Of a DNA stretch of 64,000 bases, positions 40,510 to 50,397 are shown one piece after another. A program made the position numbers and the translations under genes. The DNA is from Protula sp. h YS-2021 (Eukaryota > Annelida > Polychaeta > Sabellida > Serpulidae). The stretch spans positions 30,628,116-30,692,115 of the forward strand of contig OX457026.1 in assembly GCA_949752745.1 (NCBI GenBank). The letters are read 5' to 3'. A model generated the notes under the pieces. The model was not told the origin of the DNA and ran no database searches. It worked only from the letters and a program-made list of their open reading frames with translations. The first letter of the stretch is position 1. Every line of letters starts with the position of its first letter.

Positions 40510-40623
40510 GGGATAGATCATGGGGCTGAGTGCCGGTGAATGAACTGCTCAGCGGTGAGTTCAGTGGCCTTCCACAACCGCTCGAATCTCATACAAAGCA
40601 CGACTGCACCAGGATCTATCCCC
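40510..40623. mobile_element. 114-bp element with inverted ends and 6-bp target duplication
   Basis: It starts GGGATAGATCATGG and ends CCAGGATCTATCCCC. The ends are inverted repeats: GGGATAGATC pairs exactly with GATCTATCCC, and pairing continues with one mismatch. ATTATA flanks it immediately on both sides (40,504-40,509 and 40,624-40,629). The inside is GC-richer than the flanks and includes CTCAGCGGTGAGTTCAGTGG. On the minus strand GATTCGAGCGG resembles a B-box. There is no coding capacity, so it is a MITE-like or other short non-autonomous insertion; I cannot assign a superfamily. Confidence 0.65.
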
Positions 40624-40639
40624 ATTATAACACAAACAA

Positions 40640-41765
40640 GTAAAATCGATTCATAGATAGCGAAAAAAGCTAAAAACTCGAGTTTGTGCGCGAAAATTTT
40701 TCATAGTATTGTCCTGTGACACAACTTGCGCAATGCAAAGGAAAAAGTTTTTCGTCACAAAGCCACCGTCATGGTATCTCGGAGTCATGCCTATTGTTTT
40801 TCTGTGAATTGGCTTTGTGACTTTTGTACGCGGTTAGAGCAAGCTGACGGTTTCTTATCATTTCTTTTTACTCAATTGGTGCGTGGTATAATCACTGTTT
40901 CATCAGTAATCACAGAACTCTGGTGTTTTTTTCTTGCAGTTTCCAGTGTTTAATTTTATATTTATTTACTAAGTAAGAGAATAAAGGAATACCTAATTAA
41001 AAACGACGAGTGTTTTGATATATGTAATAATGCTCACTCCTATATATAATGGCAAAATTTTCCAGCACTGTTTCAGATTTTTAACATCAATTTAAAATTA
41101 TTTAAATCATGGTTTTAAAAATGAAAAATTAATAAATAATAATTTTACGATTGTGAATCAGAGTGGGCACTATTACTACTGTACAGCAGGCTATCTGATG
41201 AAGGATTTATTTAACTGATGACTTCCGCTGTTAAATAATGTTTACTTTTTTTCGATAAAAAGCTTTGTTTTCATGACGCAAATAGCAGGAGTGGGGTGAA
41301 TTATTCTGACTTTCGGTGTCGCATCTTCACCGTCAGATAGTCTGTCCGTTTGTTTGACTTTTCTAGAAAACTTCGTTTCTATTCCCTCACATTTAAAAGC
41401 AATTTGAAATTTGAGGGATATTCTATTCAGTAACTGGGGGCTTGGAAGCGAGGTTTTCATTATCTTGTTTTTTGTTGTCGTTTCTCTTCTCCTTGGTTAT
41501 TTCACAAAACGGTGTCGTAAAAAACAGTGATATCAGAGTCTTACAGCCTTCATGACCGGTGAATACTTGCCCTTCGTGTCGACTCTGTCTGGACTCTCTG
41601 CGGGGAAATGTACGTGGGGAAGGGACGGGAATTGCATTCACACCAAGCCATAGAGTGGGTGATTCGATTCGGTGAAGTAGGGCCATCGCTGGCATCGACG
41701 TCTCCGGCGAATCCGGCGCGGGACTCTGTGAAGACAAATGGCGCGGAATCGCAACACCTGGCGTT
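40640..41765. other. Intergenic, no gene recognised
   Basis: AT-rich from about 40.95 to 41.25 kb. Short ORFs (40726-40953 on +, 41242-41460 on -) show no domain or splice context. The 156-codon minus-strand ORF 41423-41893 runs into the tandem repeat at 41.77 kb and is low-complexity (Pro/Arg-rich). Confidence 0.4.
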
Positions 41766-41771
41766 GTGGGA

Positions 41772-41950
41772 ATGCCACCACGGGTGTCAAAACGCAAAAG
41801 ACACTTCACATGTCGTGGGAGGGGGAAGGGTGGCGTGGGGGAAGGAGGTAAGCATAATGCCACGAGTGCCAAAACGTGACAGACACTTCTCATGTCGCGG
41901 GAGGAGTAAGGGTGGCGTGTTGGGGGGGGGGAGAGGGGGAAGGAGGCCGT
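41772..41950 (+). repeat. Two diverged ~85-bp tandem copies, purine-rich end
   Basis: ATGCCAC followed by GGGTGTCAAAACGCAAAAGA (41,772) and ATGCCACGAGTGCCAAAACG (41,857) begin two copies. Both include ACACTTC-CATGTCG and GGGTGGCGTG and end in GGGGGAAGGAGG. The second carries a run of ten G. Opposed ORFs on the two strands here (41608-42072 and 41423-41893) are explained by the repeat and its GC content. Confidence 0.75.
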
Positions 41951-43330
41951 ACCTTTTAACGCATGATAAAGAGAGAGGCTTGAATATACATCACAGGGTA
42001 ATGGCTTATTTCATTTATGTATCTATTTTTGCCGGGTTTTACGGAAGGAATGACATGAAGAAAAAAATTTAGCCTTGCCTGTAATCGTCAAAGCCTTCGG
42101 CGTATTTTGCTTGGCCCGCCTCTCTCCGTTGTGTCTTTCCTCTTTCCTCTTTCGTGTTGCACTGAAATTTACCCCCTCCCTCCCACCTCCAACCACCTCC
42201 CGCTCCCACCCCCGTGAATCCCATTCGCCTTGTACATTGTATTAATGTATATGTGCCTTAAGGTGTGCCATTGCAAATTTATGCGTGGCATTTTCCGTCG
42301 AGGTTTTTTTTAAGCGTCACTTCGCGAACCCGGATCTCTCCACATATGTCGATTCGATTCTGCAGTTTGGTAGTTCGTGGGACTTATCTCACTTCATTTT
42401 TTTTACCCAATGAGTTCGTTTTTAAGAATATTGAACATTAGATAGCACCAGCTGAACATTAGTCAAAAGTGAAACAGATTGCTACCAATTTTTGTTTAGG
42501 GGAAACTGGTTGACGCTTGCCTTTGAACCAAAAGATCATACATCCCGAAAGGGACGTCACTTTACTACCCATTACCCCATTTTTCAAATTGACATCACAC
42601 ACGAATGACCCTGATTGTGTCCTCAGCATTACTGACTTCTGTAGAAATTGCGAAGGAATTGCATCTCTCGATTTGCTTCTGTTAAATCTTTGCTGTAAAA
42701 TTTAAAATAAACACTTGAACTTGTAATTTCAAGGTAAATGAAACCAATTTTAGAGTGTAATGTATGGTATGGTGTATGGTGTAACATATATTGCTACTTC
42801 ACAATGTTTGGATTATAAAATGAGCGACGTGTTTTCTGGTCCCATAAAATGTGTACAAGTCCATGTTGTTTTACCTTGAACTTTGAATGCCAAGGTCAAA
42901 TAACGGAAGAGCAATTTCAGTTAACTCCAATTCCCGCTGTCTTGAAAACTACCCTATCAACTGGCGTTTTATCGTAATTTCTCGGTAGAACAGCATTAGA
43001 ATTTCAACAGCATTTACTATTTCTAATAAGAGATATATCTGTTTTTGGAGCATTATGTTTTTTTAAAAAAGAAATATGAAGACATGTGTTTTTTTAAATT
43101 GTTTACCCAGACTTCAGTCTTATGTTACGCAAAGACTGACTGACAACAGTAACGAGGAGCATTGAGAAAACTCATTTCTACGCAGCGATATCAAAATGTC
43201 TCGGCTTATATTTGGCTTGAGTTTCTGGTTTAGTTTATTTTTATTGACGTTCATGTTTTATTTTAACTCTTTGATATAAAGCTTATACAGTGAATAACAA
43301 ATATCCTTGGCATTTTCCTTGAAAAACAGC
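41951..43330. other. Intergenic, no gene recognised
   Basis: A pyrimidine-rich tract lies at about 42.17-42.22 kb (CCCCCTCCCTCCCACCTCC type). The rest is ordinary AT-rich sequence with stops in all frames. The short ORF at 42517-42705 has no recognisable domain. Confidence 0.4.
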
Positions 43331-43333
43331 AAG

Positions 43334-43590
43334 TGTCGGAATGTACGTAAAACCAAAATAAAGTCAACACTGTACCGGCTCGGGTAGATGTCGGATTGTA
43401 CGTAAAGCCAACATAAAGTCCAACTCTACGGACGTAAGCAGACGTCGGATTGTATGTAAAGCGAAAATTAAGTCCAGCTGTACCGATGTAAGCAGACGTC
43501 GGATTGTACGTAAAGCGAAAATTAAGTCACACGATACTGACATTAGCGAGTGTCGAACTGTACATAAGCCAAAACAAAGCGCCAATGCAG
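43334..43590 (+). repeat. ~54-bp tandem repeat, about 4.5 copies
   Basis: GTCGGATTGTACGTAAAGCG followed by AAAATTAAGTC recurs at 43,334, 43,390, 43,444, 43,498 and 43,551 (spacings 56, 54, 54, 53). A unit of 54 explains the minus-strand ORF at 43364-43585, whose 18-residue period (ALRTIRRLLTSV-type) mirrors the DNA repeat. I see no independent evidence of coding. Confidence 0.9.
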
Positions 43591-43670
43591 TATCAGGATG
43601 CTGAACGGGGCGTTTTTAGTCAATCACACTATTATTATTCATCTCACCATCTAGAATCTTTGATAATGTC

Positions 43671-43755
43671 CCACGCTAAGGTACGAATTTGCCTACACTA
43701 AAGCACGAATTTGCCTACGCCAAAACACGAATTTGCATACGCTAAAGCATGCGAA
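43671..43755 (+). repeat. 22-bp tandem repeat, about four copies
   Basis: ACGAATTTGCCTACGCTAAAGC-like units begin at 43,683, 43,705 and 43,727, with partial units on each side. Confidence 0.88.
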
Positions 43756-43759
43756 TAAG

Positions 43760-44288
43760 CCGCGAATAATACTTTCTTAAATTTAAAATTGAATTCTAGC
43801 GTTAGCTGAAGTTTTACGTTACGAAGCTGCTACCGCAGGAGTTTGTCCCTGTCCTGTCTGAATCGAGACCACTTCTTTGAGGTGTTTGTGTTGGGGAGGG
43901 GGTGGGAGGTGTGTGTGATTTACTAATGGAAATATGAGTCAACCAAGGTCTTGTTACAGCAATCGTTAGCCGTTGCATATTGAAATGTTTGGATGGTTGC
44001 CTTAATATATGGCTACTGACAATCCTTGGCAAACTGTCATGAGGCGCTTAAGATCGGCATGGTCTTCTCGTTAACGTAAACAAGAACTGAGAACTGCTAC
44101 GGTTGATGCATCCAGAGAGAAAAGAGAATGATCGCTTTCGAAGCCATTGAAATTATTGATGAACAGAAGGGTGCATGCTTATGCAAGAGGGATGGTAGTG
44201 CTGCTTTTTGACAAAGTTCTCTCGTATGAAGTTTTGTGACTGATTTCTTTAGGGTACTGAGCATGGGTACTTCAGTTCGTACTCGATA
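43760..44288. other. Intergenic, no gene recognised
   Basis: It contains a short G-rich tract (GGGGAGGGGGTGGGAGG near 43.89 kb). No repeat or exon is apparent. Confidence 0.4.
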
Positions 44289-44289
44289 C

Positions 44290-44690
44290 TTGCTGTTGTT
44301 CCCCGGCCTCTGTGTGGCAACACGCATGCCGTTGGGATGATTTGTTTGATGTTGTTCCCCGGCCTCTGTGTGGCAACACGCATGCCGTTGGGATGGTTTG
44401 CTTGATGTTGTTCCCCGGCCTCTGTGTGGCAGCACGCATGCTGATGGGATGGTATAGCTTGAAGTTGTTTCCCGGTCTCTGTGTGGCAACACGCATGCCG
44501 ATGCGATAGTTTGTTTGATGTTGTTCCCCGGCCTCTGTGTGGCAACACGCATGCCGTTGGAATGATTTGGCTTGATGCTGTTCCCCGGCCTCTGTGTGGC
44601 AACACGCATGCCGATGGGATGGTTTGGCTTGATGTTGTTCCCCGGCCTCTGTGTGGCAACACGCACGCCGTTGGGATTGAGGATTGGTTA
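44290..44690 (+). repeat. 56/57-bp minisatellite, seven copies
   Basis: TGTTCCCCGGCCTCTGTGTG followed by GCAACACGCATGCCGTTGGG recurs at 44,301, 44,357, 44,413, 44,470, 44,526, 44,583 and 44,640. Spacing alternates 56 and 57, so repeats shift frame. Overlapping ORFs therefore appear in several frames on both strands (up to 189 codons on -), with peptides such as MRVATQRPGNN. They are by-products of a unit with few stops, not genes. Confidence 0.95.
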
Positions 44691-45276
44691 CGTGGTAGGA
44701 GTTGGAGTGCCCATGTTCCGTGGCTGAGTAGAAAGATATTCACTAGCTGAATACGAGGACAGCACTTTGCCAGCATGTAGTATTAGCTGCCCGACTTGTG
44801 TAGGGAGGCACAGGTAGAATTTTCAAATCTTTTCAGAGGGTGTTTCATTTGATTTTCCTTTAGATACACGCCAAATTTGATACTTCCCTGAAATGCCGTT
44901 AATGTAGCTATAGGTATTCGCGGCAAAGCTTCAATGACTGCAGCATTGCTTGATCCCGGAAATTTGTTAAAATAAATCACTGCCGTTGACTTGCCAAGCA
45001 GAGTTTATTAGCTGCTTTCTAAGGCAAACATGAAACATGCTTAAAAAAGTACTGAAATAATATTTTTGTGGTGTAACAGTGCCATGAGTTTCTATAGCAT
45101 CTTTTTTGAATGGCGAAATTTATTTATTTGTTTTCTTTTGTTTGTTTTTGGCGTCACGACTGATGGTATAAAACAATGGGTAAAACATAGTTTTTGGCCT
45201 TGGTAGTCGACTATTTGACATCCAAGAGTGTGTGTGTGACTTATTCCCCGTAGTGGATACCCAGCCTTCCCCTCTG

Positions 45277-45300
45277 TCTATCTGTATGTCTGTCTGTCTG
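45277..45300. repeat. TCTG microsatellite
   Basis: CTGTCTATCTGTATGTCTGT continues CTGTCTG. It is followed within about 50 bp by the two-copy 50-bp tandem. The order microsatellite then core repeat echoes the layout at 34.84 kb, but the sequences differ. Confidence 0.8.
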
Positions 45301-45352
45301 CTTTGCTACAAGTATGTGCTCCTGGGGAATTTGCAGCTTCGGTGAAACGAGT

Positions 45353-45455
45353 GCATTTTTCAGAAGATCTCAATAGTGCAAGACCTATGTAATCATAACG
45401 TGGCATTTTTCAGAAGATCTCAGTTAGGCAAGACGTATGTAATCATAGCCTTGCG
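45353..45455 (+). repeat. 50-bp tandem duplication
   Basis: GCATTTTTCAGAAGATCTCA begins at 45,353 and again at 45,403. Both are followed by GCAAGACSTATGTAATCATA with a few substitutions. Confidence 0.9.
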
Positions 45456-45459
45456 TGCC

Positions 45460-46428
45460 TTTTAGCCGAACATGCAGCACGAATTGGCCTAGACAAGGCT
45501 TCGAAGATGTAACACAGTATCGCCTTTATAGGCTTAAATTGTCAGTTTATTTATCATATAAATAAAACTTGTTTTTGTGTGGCTTTTGTCGAGAACACAA
45601 AGCTTTCAACAATAAGGTGATTTAACTACGCTTGCTTTGACTAAGAGGAAAACTGTCGAGACTGTTGTTGTTCGCCGAGTGGGGTGTATGCCGATGTTCT
45701 ACATTCACATCACCTGAAATACTCAGCGATGAAATATGTCTTTGGCAAACTCAGCAATATATTTTTTGTGATTTTTTTTGCACTTAGCCGAGTTTTGTCT
45801 TGCGGATGTCAAATCATCGAAACTTGGGTAATTACAATTTGTTCATTTCACATGTATCTAAGATTTTCTAGTCGTATTTTTTGGCAAGTTTTTAATTTAA
45901 AAAATAAGAGTGAAATTTTTAAGGAGACTTGGAAAAACATTATCACCATATCATATTAAAGACCGTACGTTTTTTCTGTGATTCTGAGACTATATGTGTT
46001 CAAATCGACAGTTTGGTTAAAAGTCATAAGCCCTAAATTTTTAAATGTGTGTGACAATGTTTTTGCTGTATTCGTATCACTTCTTTTGTTCGTAGCCATG
46101 TTTGAGGTTCACCATATGGTACACCATACTAATCGACCATTATCGACAGAAAGCATGTTACTATCCCAATGTTCGCAATGTTCCGGACTAACCGTGCCTA
46201 ATCCAGTTGACATCAGAAACCGCTCCATGACCATTACATAGTGTAAATGTATCAATGATACCCAGCAACGTTGACAAAAGTGACGATCGTTTCCCCGTCT
46301 TGTGTAGAGACTGGACACTGATATCGCATTGTAATGATTCTTGTATGGTCAGCTTTTACTAGTTTTACCCTGAAAAATGTTCCAGATAAAGCGAAATAAT
46401 TGAAAGGAAGACCGTGGTACTGAAAATA
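45460..46428. other. Intergenic, no gene recognised
   Basis: AT-rich sequence with short ORFs (45684-45959, 45978-46241) lacking recognisable domains. No repeat is seen. Confidence 0.4.
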
Positions 46429-46680
46429 GCCTCATAGAACAGATATTTACTCAAGTCATTAAAAAGTCTGTGCATTAAATGTCTTCGTTTCAAATTCGAT
46501 GTCACAGCGGAAATTTGCAATTGACCGCCTGTGCACATCGTACTGTATTCATGTTAGCCTCATAGAACATATATTTACTCAAGTCATTAAAAAGTCTGTG
46601 CATTAAATGTCTTCGTTTCAAATTCGATGTCACAGCGGAAATTTGCAATTGACCGCCTGTGCACATCGTACTGTATTCAC
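46429..46680 (+). repeat. Near-perfect 128-bp tandem duplication
   Basis: GCCTCATAGAACAGATATTT and the following bases to TACTGTATTCA occur at 46,429 and 46,557. The copies differ at about one position (ACAGATATT versus ACATATATT). A third partial fragment (GTGCACATCGTA) follows at about 46,693. Confidence 0.95.
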
Positions 46681-47091
46681 AAATACAGTTTTGTGCACAT
46701 CGTAAAAAAACCTGTTAGTGTAAACCCCCTCCCCTTTCCTCAATTTTGACGTGTTTTTGTTTATTCCTGAACGTTAAAATATTGTCCTCTTAGAAATTTA
46801 ATAACAATTTCCATCTACACCTTGGGAATTGAAAGTTGTGGACCACATCGGGATCGATCCATATTCAAAGCAATACCATGTGATCTCAAAAGTCAATCGA
46901 GAGGCAGGCAAAAAAGGCGGGGCAATTTTTCAACTGTATAGGGCGGGAAAAGCTCTCAAAATACCAAGATAAGTGCATCATAGAATCACGGGCGATGGAC
47001 AGTGCGATTCAAAAAGCTCCATTGCATGGACTCCCAAAAAGGTCTTTCGTCTCTCCCATCTATTTCTTAAAATTCTGGGGAAAGGAGTTCG

Positions 47092-47230
47092 GCTGCTTCA
47101 CAGTTTGGCTGTTTCACAGTTCGGCTGTTTCACAGTTTGGCTGTTTGACAGCTTGGCTGTTTCACAGTTCTGCTGTTTCACAGTTTAGCTTTTTCACAGT
47201 TTGGCTGTTTCACAGTTTGGCTGTTTCATG
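47092..47230 (+). repeat. 16-bp minisatellite GGCTGTTTCACAGTTT, about 8.5 copies
   Basis: Near-regular 16-bp units with single substitutions (TTGACAGCTT, TTCTGCTG, TTTAGCTTT). The ORFs at 46973-47188 and 46995-47297 owe their C/L/F/S-rich periodicity to it. Confidence 0.95.
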
Positions 47231-47256
47231 TAGTTGGGTGAGGACTGACATTGTGA

Positions 47257-47574
47257 AGTGGTTTTCGCTGTTTTACACCCGCACTGTTTCGTTATAGGGT
47301 CGTGTACAAATCACCCGTACACGAGCTCGTGGCATTTAGCACGGCGTTACTTGCGGTTCCTGGCCATTTCTCGTCGCCGAGTCCCTCATGGTACGTTTCC
47401 ATGCATTGCGCTGGTTTCGGCGGACACGTCCTGTCAGCGAGACCTTACTTCACTGAATTGATCACACCGCTCATGGCTGGCGTGAATGCCATTCTTGACC
47501 TTCAACGCGTACATTTTCCTGGGGTGGACAGGCAGGGATCAGCTCGCAGGAGAGTGATTCAACGCGATTGAACG
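47257..47574 (+). other. Unrecognised GC-richer ORF, possible exon remnant
   Basis: The frame from 47,257 to the TGA at 47,572 is open for 105 codons in a locally CpG-richer stretch. It includes the mixed-composition segment SWYVSMHCAGFGGHVLSARP and, later, PLMAGVNAILDLQRVHFPG. An acceptor-like TGTTTCGTTATAG sits at about 47.29 kb. Unlike most ORFs here it does not lie in a tandem repeat. I do not recognise the protein. An alternative frame is also open (47258-47461), so chance in GC-rich sequence remains possible. Confidence 0.25.
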
Positions 47575-47790
47575 ATGCAAGACTCTGGAATACTAAGAGA
47601 AATATATACCAGTTCTTAAAAGTGACACCAAATACGTCTGCGTTTCTTGAAGCAACCAAGGTTCACGTCTTGAACTGTTTATGTCTAATCTTGTTCTTTG
47701 GTTGAATTGTTTTTAATCGCTAACCGCAATGTTCATTGGCATGTGTACATTATACACTTAATTTAAACTTAATATTTTGCAGATTGTTTT

Positions 47791-47912
47791 AAGATATAAT
47801 CTAAACTTAATGCATTGCACGTTGTATTTTAAGATATAACCTATACTTAATGCATTGTACATTGTATTTCAAGATATAAGCTAAACTTAATGCATTGCAG
47901 GTTTTATTTTAA
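47791..47912 (+). repeat. 40-bp tandem repeat leading into the 148-bp array
   Basis: AAGATATAATCTAAACTTAA followed by TGCATTGCACGTTGTATTTT begins at 47,791, 47,831 and 47,871. The same 40-bp motif forms the end of each 148-bp unit that follows, so the larger unit contains one copy of the smaller. Confidence 0.9.
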
Positions 47913-48400
47913 GTAAGATATAGCCTAAATGCTACTAACTGTAAAGTACCTTTTTGTAATGCTTTCAGGCACTAATGCTGCTGGCAGGAGATACCGGCGA
48001 CGGGTTTGTAGACATTTTAAGATATAAGCTAAACTTGGTGCATTGCAGGTTTTATTTTAAGTAAGATACAGCCTAAATGCTACTAACTGTAAAGTACCTT
48101 TTTGTAATGCTTTCAGGCACTGATGCTGCTGGCAGGAGATACCGGCCACGGGTGTGTAGATATTTTAAGATATAAGCTAAACTTAATGCATTGCAGGTTT
48201 TATTTTAAGTAAGATATAGCCTAAATGCTGCTAACTGTAAAGTACCTTTTTGTAATGCTTTCAGGCACTGATGCTGCTGACAGGAGATACCGGCAACGGG
48301 TTTGTAGACATTTTAAGATATAAGCTAAACTTAATGCATTGCAGGTTTTATTTTAAGTAAGATATAGCCTAAATGCTGCTAACTGTAAGATACCTTTGTC
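47913..48400 (+). repeat. 148-bp tandem repeat with splice-like signals
   Basis: The unit recurs at exactly 148 bp: AAGATATAAG begins at 47,871, 48,019, 48,167 and 48,315. Each unit reads as a 56-nt intron-like part (GTAAGATATAGCC, then the branch-like CTACTAAC or CTGCTAAC, then TTTTTGTAATGCTTTCAG) followed by a 92-nt part beginning GCACTGATGCTGCTGGCAGG. The intron-like parts are 47,913-47,968, 48,061-48,116 and 48,209-48,264. In one frame the 92-nt part reads ALMLLAGDTGDGFVDIL; in another it reads TDAAGRRYRRRVCRHFKI then stop. Since 92 is not a multiple of three, joined units cannot stay in frame. Confidence 0.9.
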
Positions 48401-48440
48401 TATGTTTCGTTTTTAAGATATATATCTGATTATTTTACAG

Positions 48441-48572
48441 GTAGTTGACCCGGCTACGCGGCCGGAAGAAATGACGCTGCTGGGGGTTCCACAAGGGCTA
48501 TCAGCAGCCACACTTCCGGTCCAAGGTCTTAAAAACTTATCCTGGAGAAAGCAAGCGCTTCAAGCACTATGA
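48441..48572 (+). other. Candidate terminal coding exon (43 codons), unrecognised
   Basis: Preceded by a good acceptor (CTGATTATTTTACAG) and open in one frame (VVDPATRPEEMTLLGVPQGL...) to a TGA at 48,570. The other two frames close almost at once. It follows the 148-bp array, whose last donor-like site (48,357) would give an 84-nt intron. GC-richer than its flanks. No clear AATAAA lies close downstream and no matching upstream exon in phase was found. Function unknown. Confidence 0.28.
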
Positions 48573-48664
48573 ATGGATTGCATCTTTATAATGACTTTCA
48601 TATAATGACTTTCATTTCACGCTTAACGGGTTGTATAATTCTGAGGCGTCCATAAAAGGAAGGT

Positions 48665-48706
48665 GGGGGGGGGGCGAGGGGGTCGGGGTAAAGGGGGTTA
48701 TTATAG
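48665..48706 (+). other. G-tract cluster with quadruplex potential
   Basis: Four close G-runs (10, 5, 4 and 5 G) separated by 2-4 bases on the + strand. Confidence 0.7.
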
Positions 48707-48709
48707 CAG

Positions 48710-49030
48710 TTGCCGTTTATCTTATCATTGTGTGATAAATCAAATGCCTCGTTCTTGACACACAAGTCAAAGATGGAATCCCTAATCCCTTTTCATAGAA
48801 CATGAATACAGTTCTGTAAAACAAACTTGGAGAACAGAATCGAAATACTGCTCCCCCTTCGCCACTGTTTCTTTACACCCACTTCCTTAATTTGCCCCAT
48901 AACCAAGGTGTAATAAATAGAGCACGCACTACTTAATTATAATTCGGCGGACCAAGACAGCCTTTTATGCGTGAAGCTTTCTAGAATAGCTTACGTTACA
49001 CGTAAGCTGGGTATACCTACCGGTCTAACG
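48710..49030. other. Intergenic, nothing recognised
   Basis: Mixed sequence with stops in all frames and no repeat. Confidence 0.4.
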
Positions 49031-49040
49031 GCGTCAGTTA

Positions 49041-49320
49041 GTTTTTAGTGCTTCTTTTAGTCGACCGGGTGATTTTTCAATTTTGTGGGGAATATTTAAA
49101 GATAAAACTTCAATATGCATTTCCTCTTACAGTTTTTATCAGATGTCATTTGTTTTTGGTATGAACCGTCTCTAGGGGTCATGTATACGACTTTTGCATT
49201 TTGAATGAATTTTTGAAGAATTTTTGGAATTTGTGCAAAAACATTAAATTGAAGCTACTCCTATAGCGCATCAACGCAAGTTAAATGAACTATTTAGTCT
49301 ACCAGAGATGCAAAGATTTG
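49041..49320 (+). repeat. Dispersed copy of the 131-bp/51-bp composite repeat
   Basis: It holds two units of the 36.35-37.1-kb family (TTAGTCGACCGGGTGATTTT, CATTTCCTCTTACAGTTTTT, TATGAACCGTCTCTAGGGGT). One copy of the 51-bp motif follows (GCATCAACGCAAGTTAAATG), then CCAGAGATGCAAAGA, which matches the CCAGAGATACAAATGA flank at 37.40 kb. The same three parts therefore occur in the same order at both places. Confidence 0.85.
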
Positions 49321-49489
49321 TTTTCCAGAAAACGCTAGGACGTGTACGTGTGTGTTTGTGTGAAAATTAAATAAAGATTGTGTGTGAGTGCGTGTGAAAA
49401 GAGGGCTTTTAAAGGCATTTGCGATGTAGCCAGAAGGGCAGGGCTTACGGTAAAAGTGATCGAGTGCATGTGTAAAGTGAAGTGAAGTC

Positions 49490-50397
49490 TGGCTACTCTT
49501 GTCGCGTCTGGCTAGAGTGACTACACACGGCTACTCGCACCACGTCTGGCTACCCTCCCGACATCGGGCTATCCTCACCACGTCTGGCTACCCTCCCGAC
49601 ATAGGGCTATCCTCACCACGCTTGACTACTTTTACCACCTCTGACCACCCTCCGACTTCTTGGTACTCTCACCACCTTTGGCTACTCACACCACGTCTGG
49701 CTCACCTTCCGACATCCGGATACTCTCACCACGTTTGGCTACGCGCACCACGTTTGGCTCACCTCCCGATATCCGGCTACTCGGAAAAATACCACGTCTG
49801 GCTACTCACACTATTGTTTGGCTACTTGCACAATGTCTGGTTACCCTCCCGACATCAGGCTACTCGCACCACGTTTGGCTACTTGCACCACGTCTGGTTA
49901 CTGTCACCACACGCGGACACTCTCACCAGATCGGGCCACTTGCACAATGTCTGGTTACCCTCTCGACATCCGGCTACTCGCACCACGTTTGGCTACTCGC
50001 ACCCCATCATTGTGAACATACGCGGCCACTCGTATCCCGTCGGGCTACCCTCGCATTCTTTGGCTACTCACACTTGTCTGGTTGCTGTCACCATGTCTGG
50101 TGACACTCGCGACGTCTGACTACTAGTACCACGCATGGCTACACACAACAAACGGCAGGTTACTGTCACCACACCTGTAACACGCACCACGGCTGACTTC
50201 TCGCATCACGTCTGGCAACAGGCCTCATACCTGACTACTCGCACCACTACTGTCTACTGTCACAACACGCGGCTACTCGCACCACGTCTGTCTACCCTGT
50301 CTGCTTGAGCTTGAGGCGTGTGACTAATCGTACCACGTCTTGCTACCTTTGTCTTGTCTGGCTACTTGCACCCAACTGACTAGTGTAACCACACGCA
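49490..50397 (+). repeat. ~19-bp C-rich minisatellite, first segment
   Basis: Degenerate units like GGCTACTCGCACCACGTCT alternate with CCCTCCCGACATC-type variants. The + strand is rich in C, T and A and poor in G. With a 19-bp period and no stop in the unit, all three + frames are open (49499-50119, 49660-50103, 49818-50015). The H/L/S/T-rich ORFs are repeat artefacts. Confidence 0.95.

Noticed and set aside
41423..42072. Opposed 156- and 154-codon ORFs near 41.4-42.1 kb
   Set aside because: They overlap on opposite strands, cross an ~85-bp tandem repeat and a G-run, and have low-complexity composition.
44097..44776. Minus-strand ORFs of 189 and 175 codons as a repeat protein
   Set aside because: Seven 56/57-bp minisatellite units produce periodic peptides in several frames on both strands. 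The frame changes between units, which is not expected for a protein repeat.
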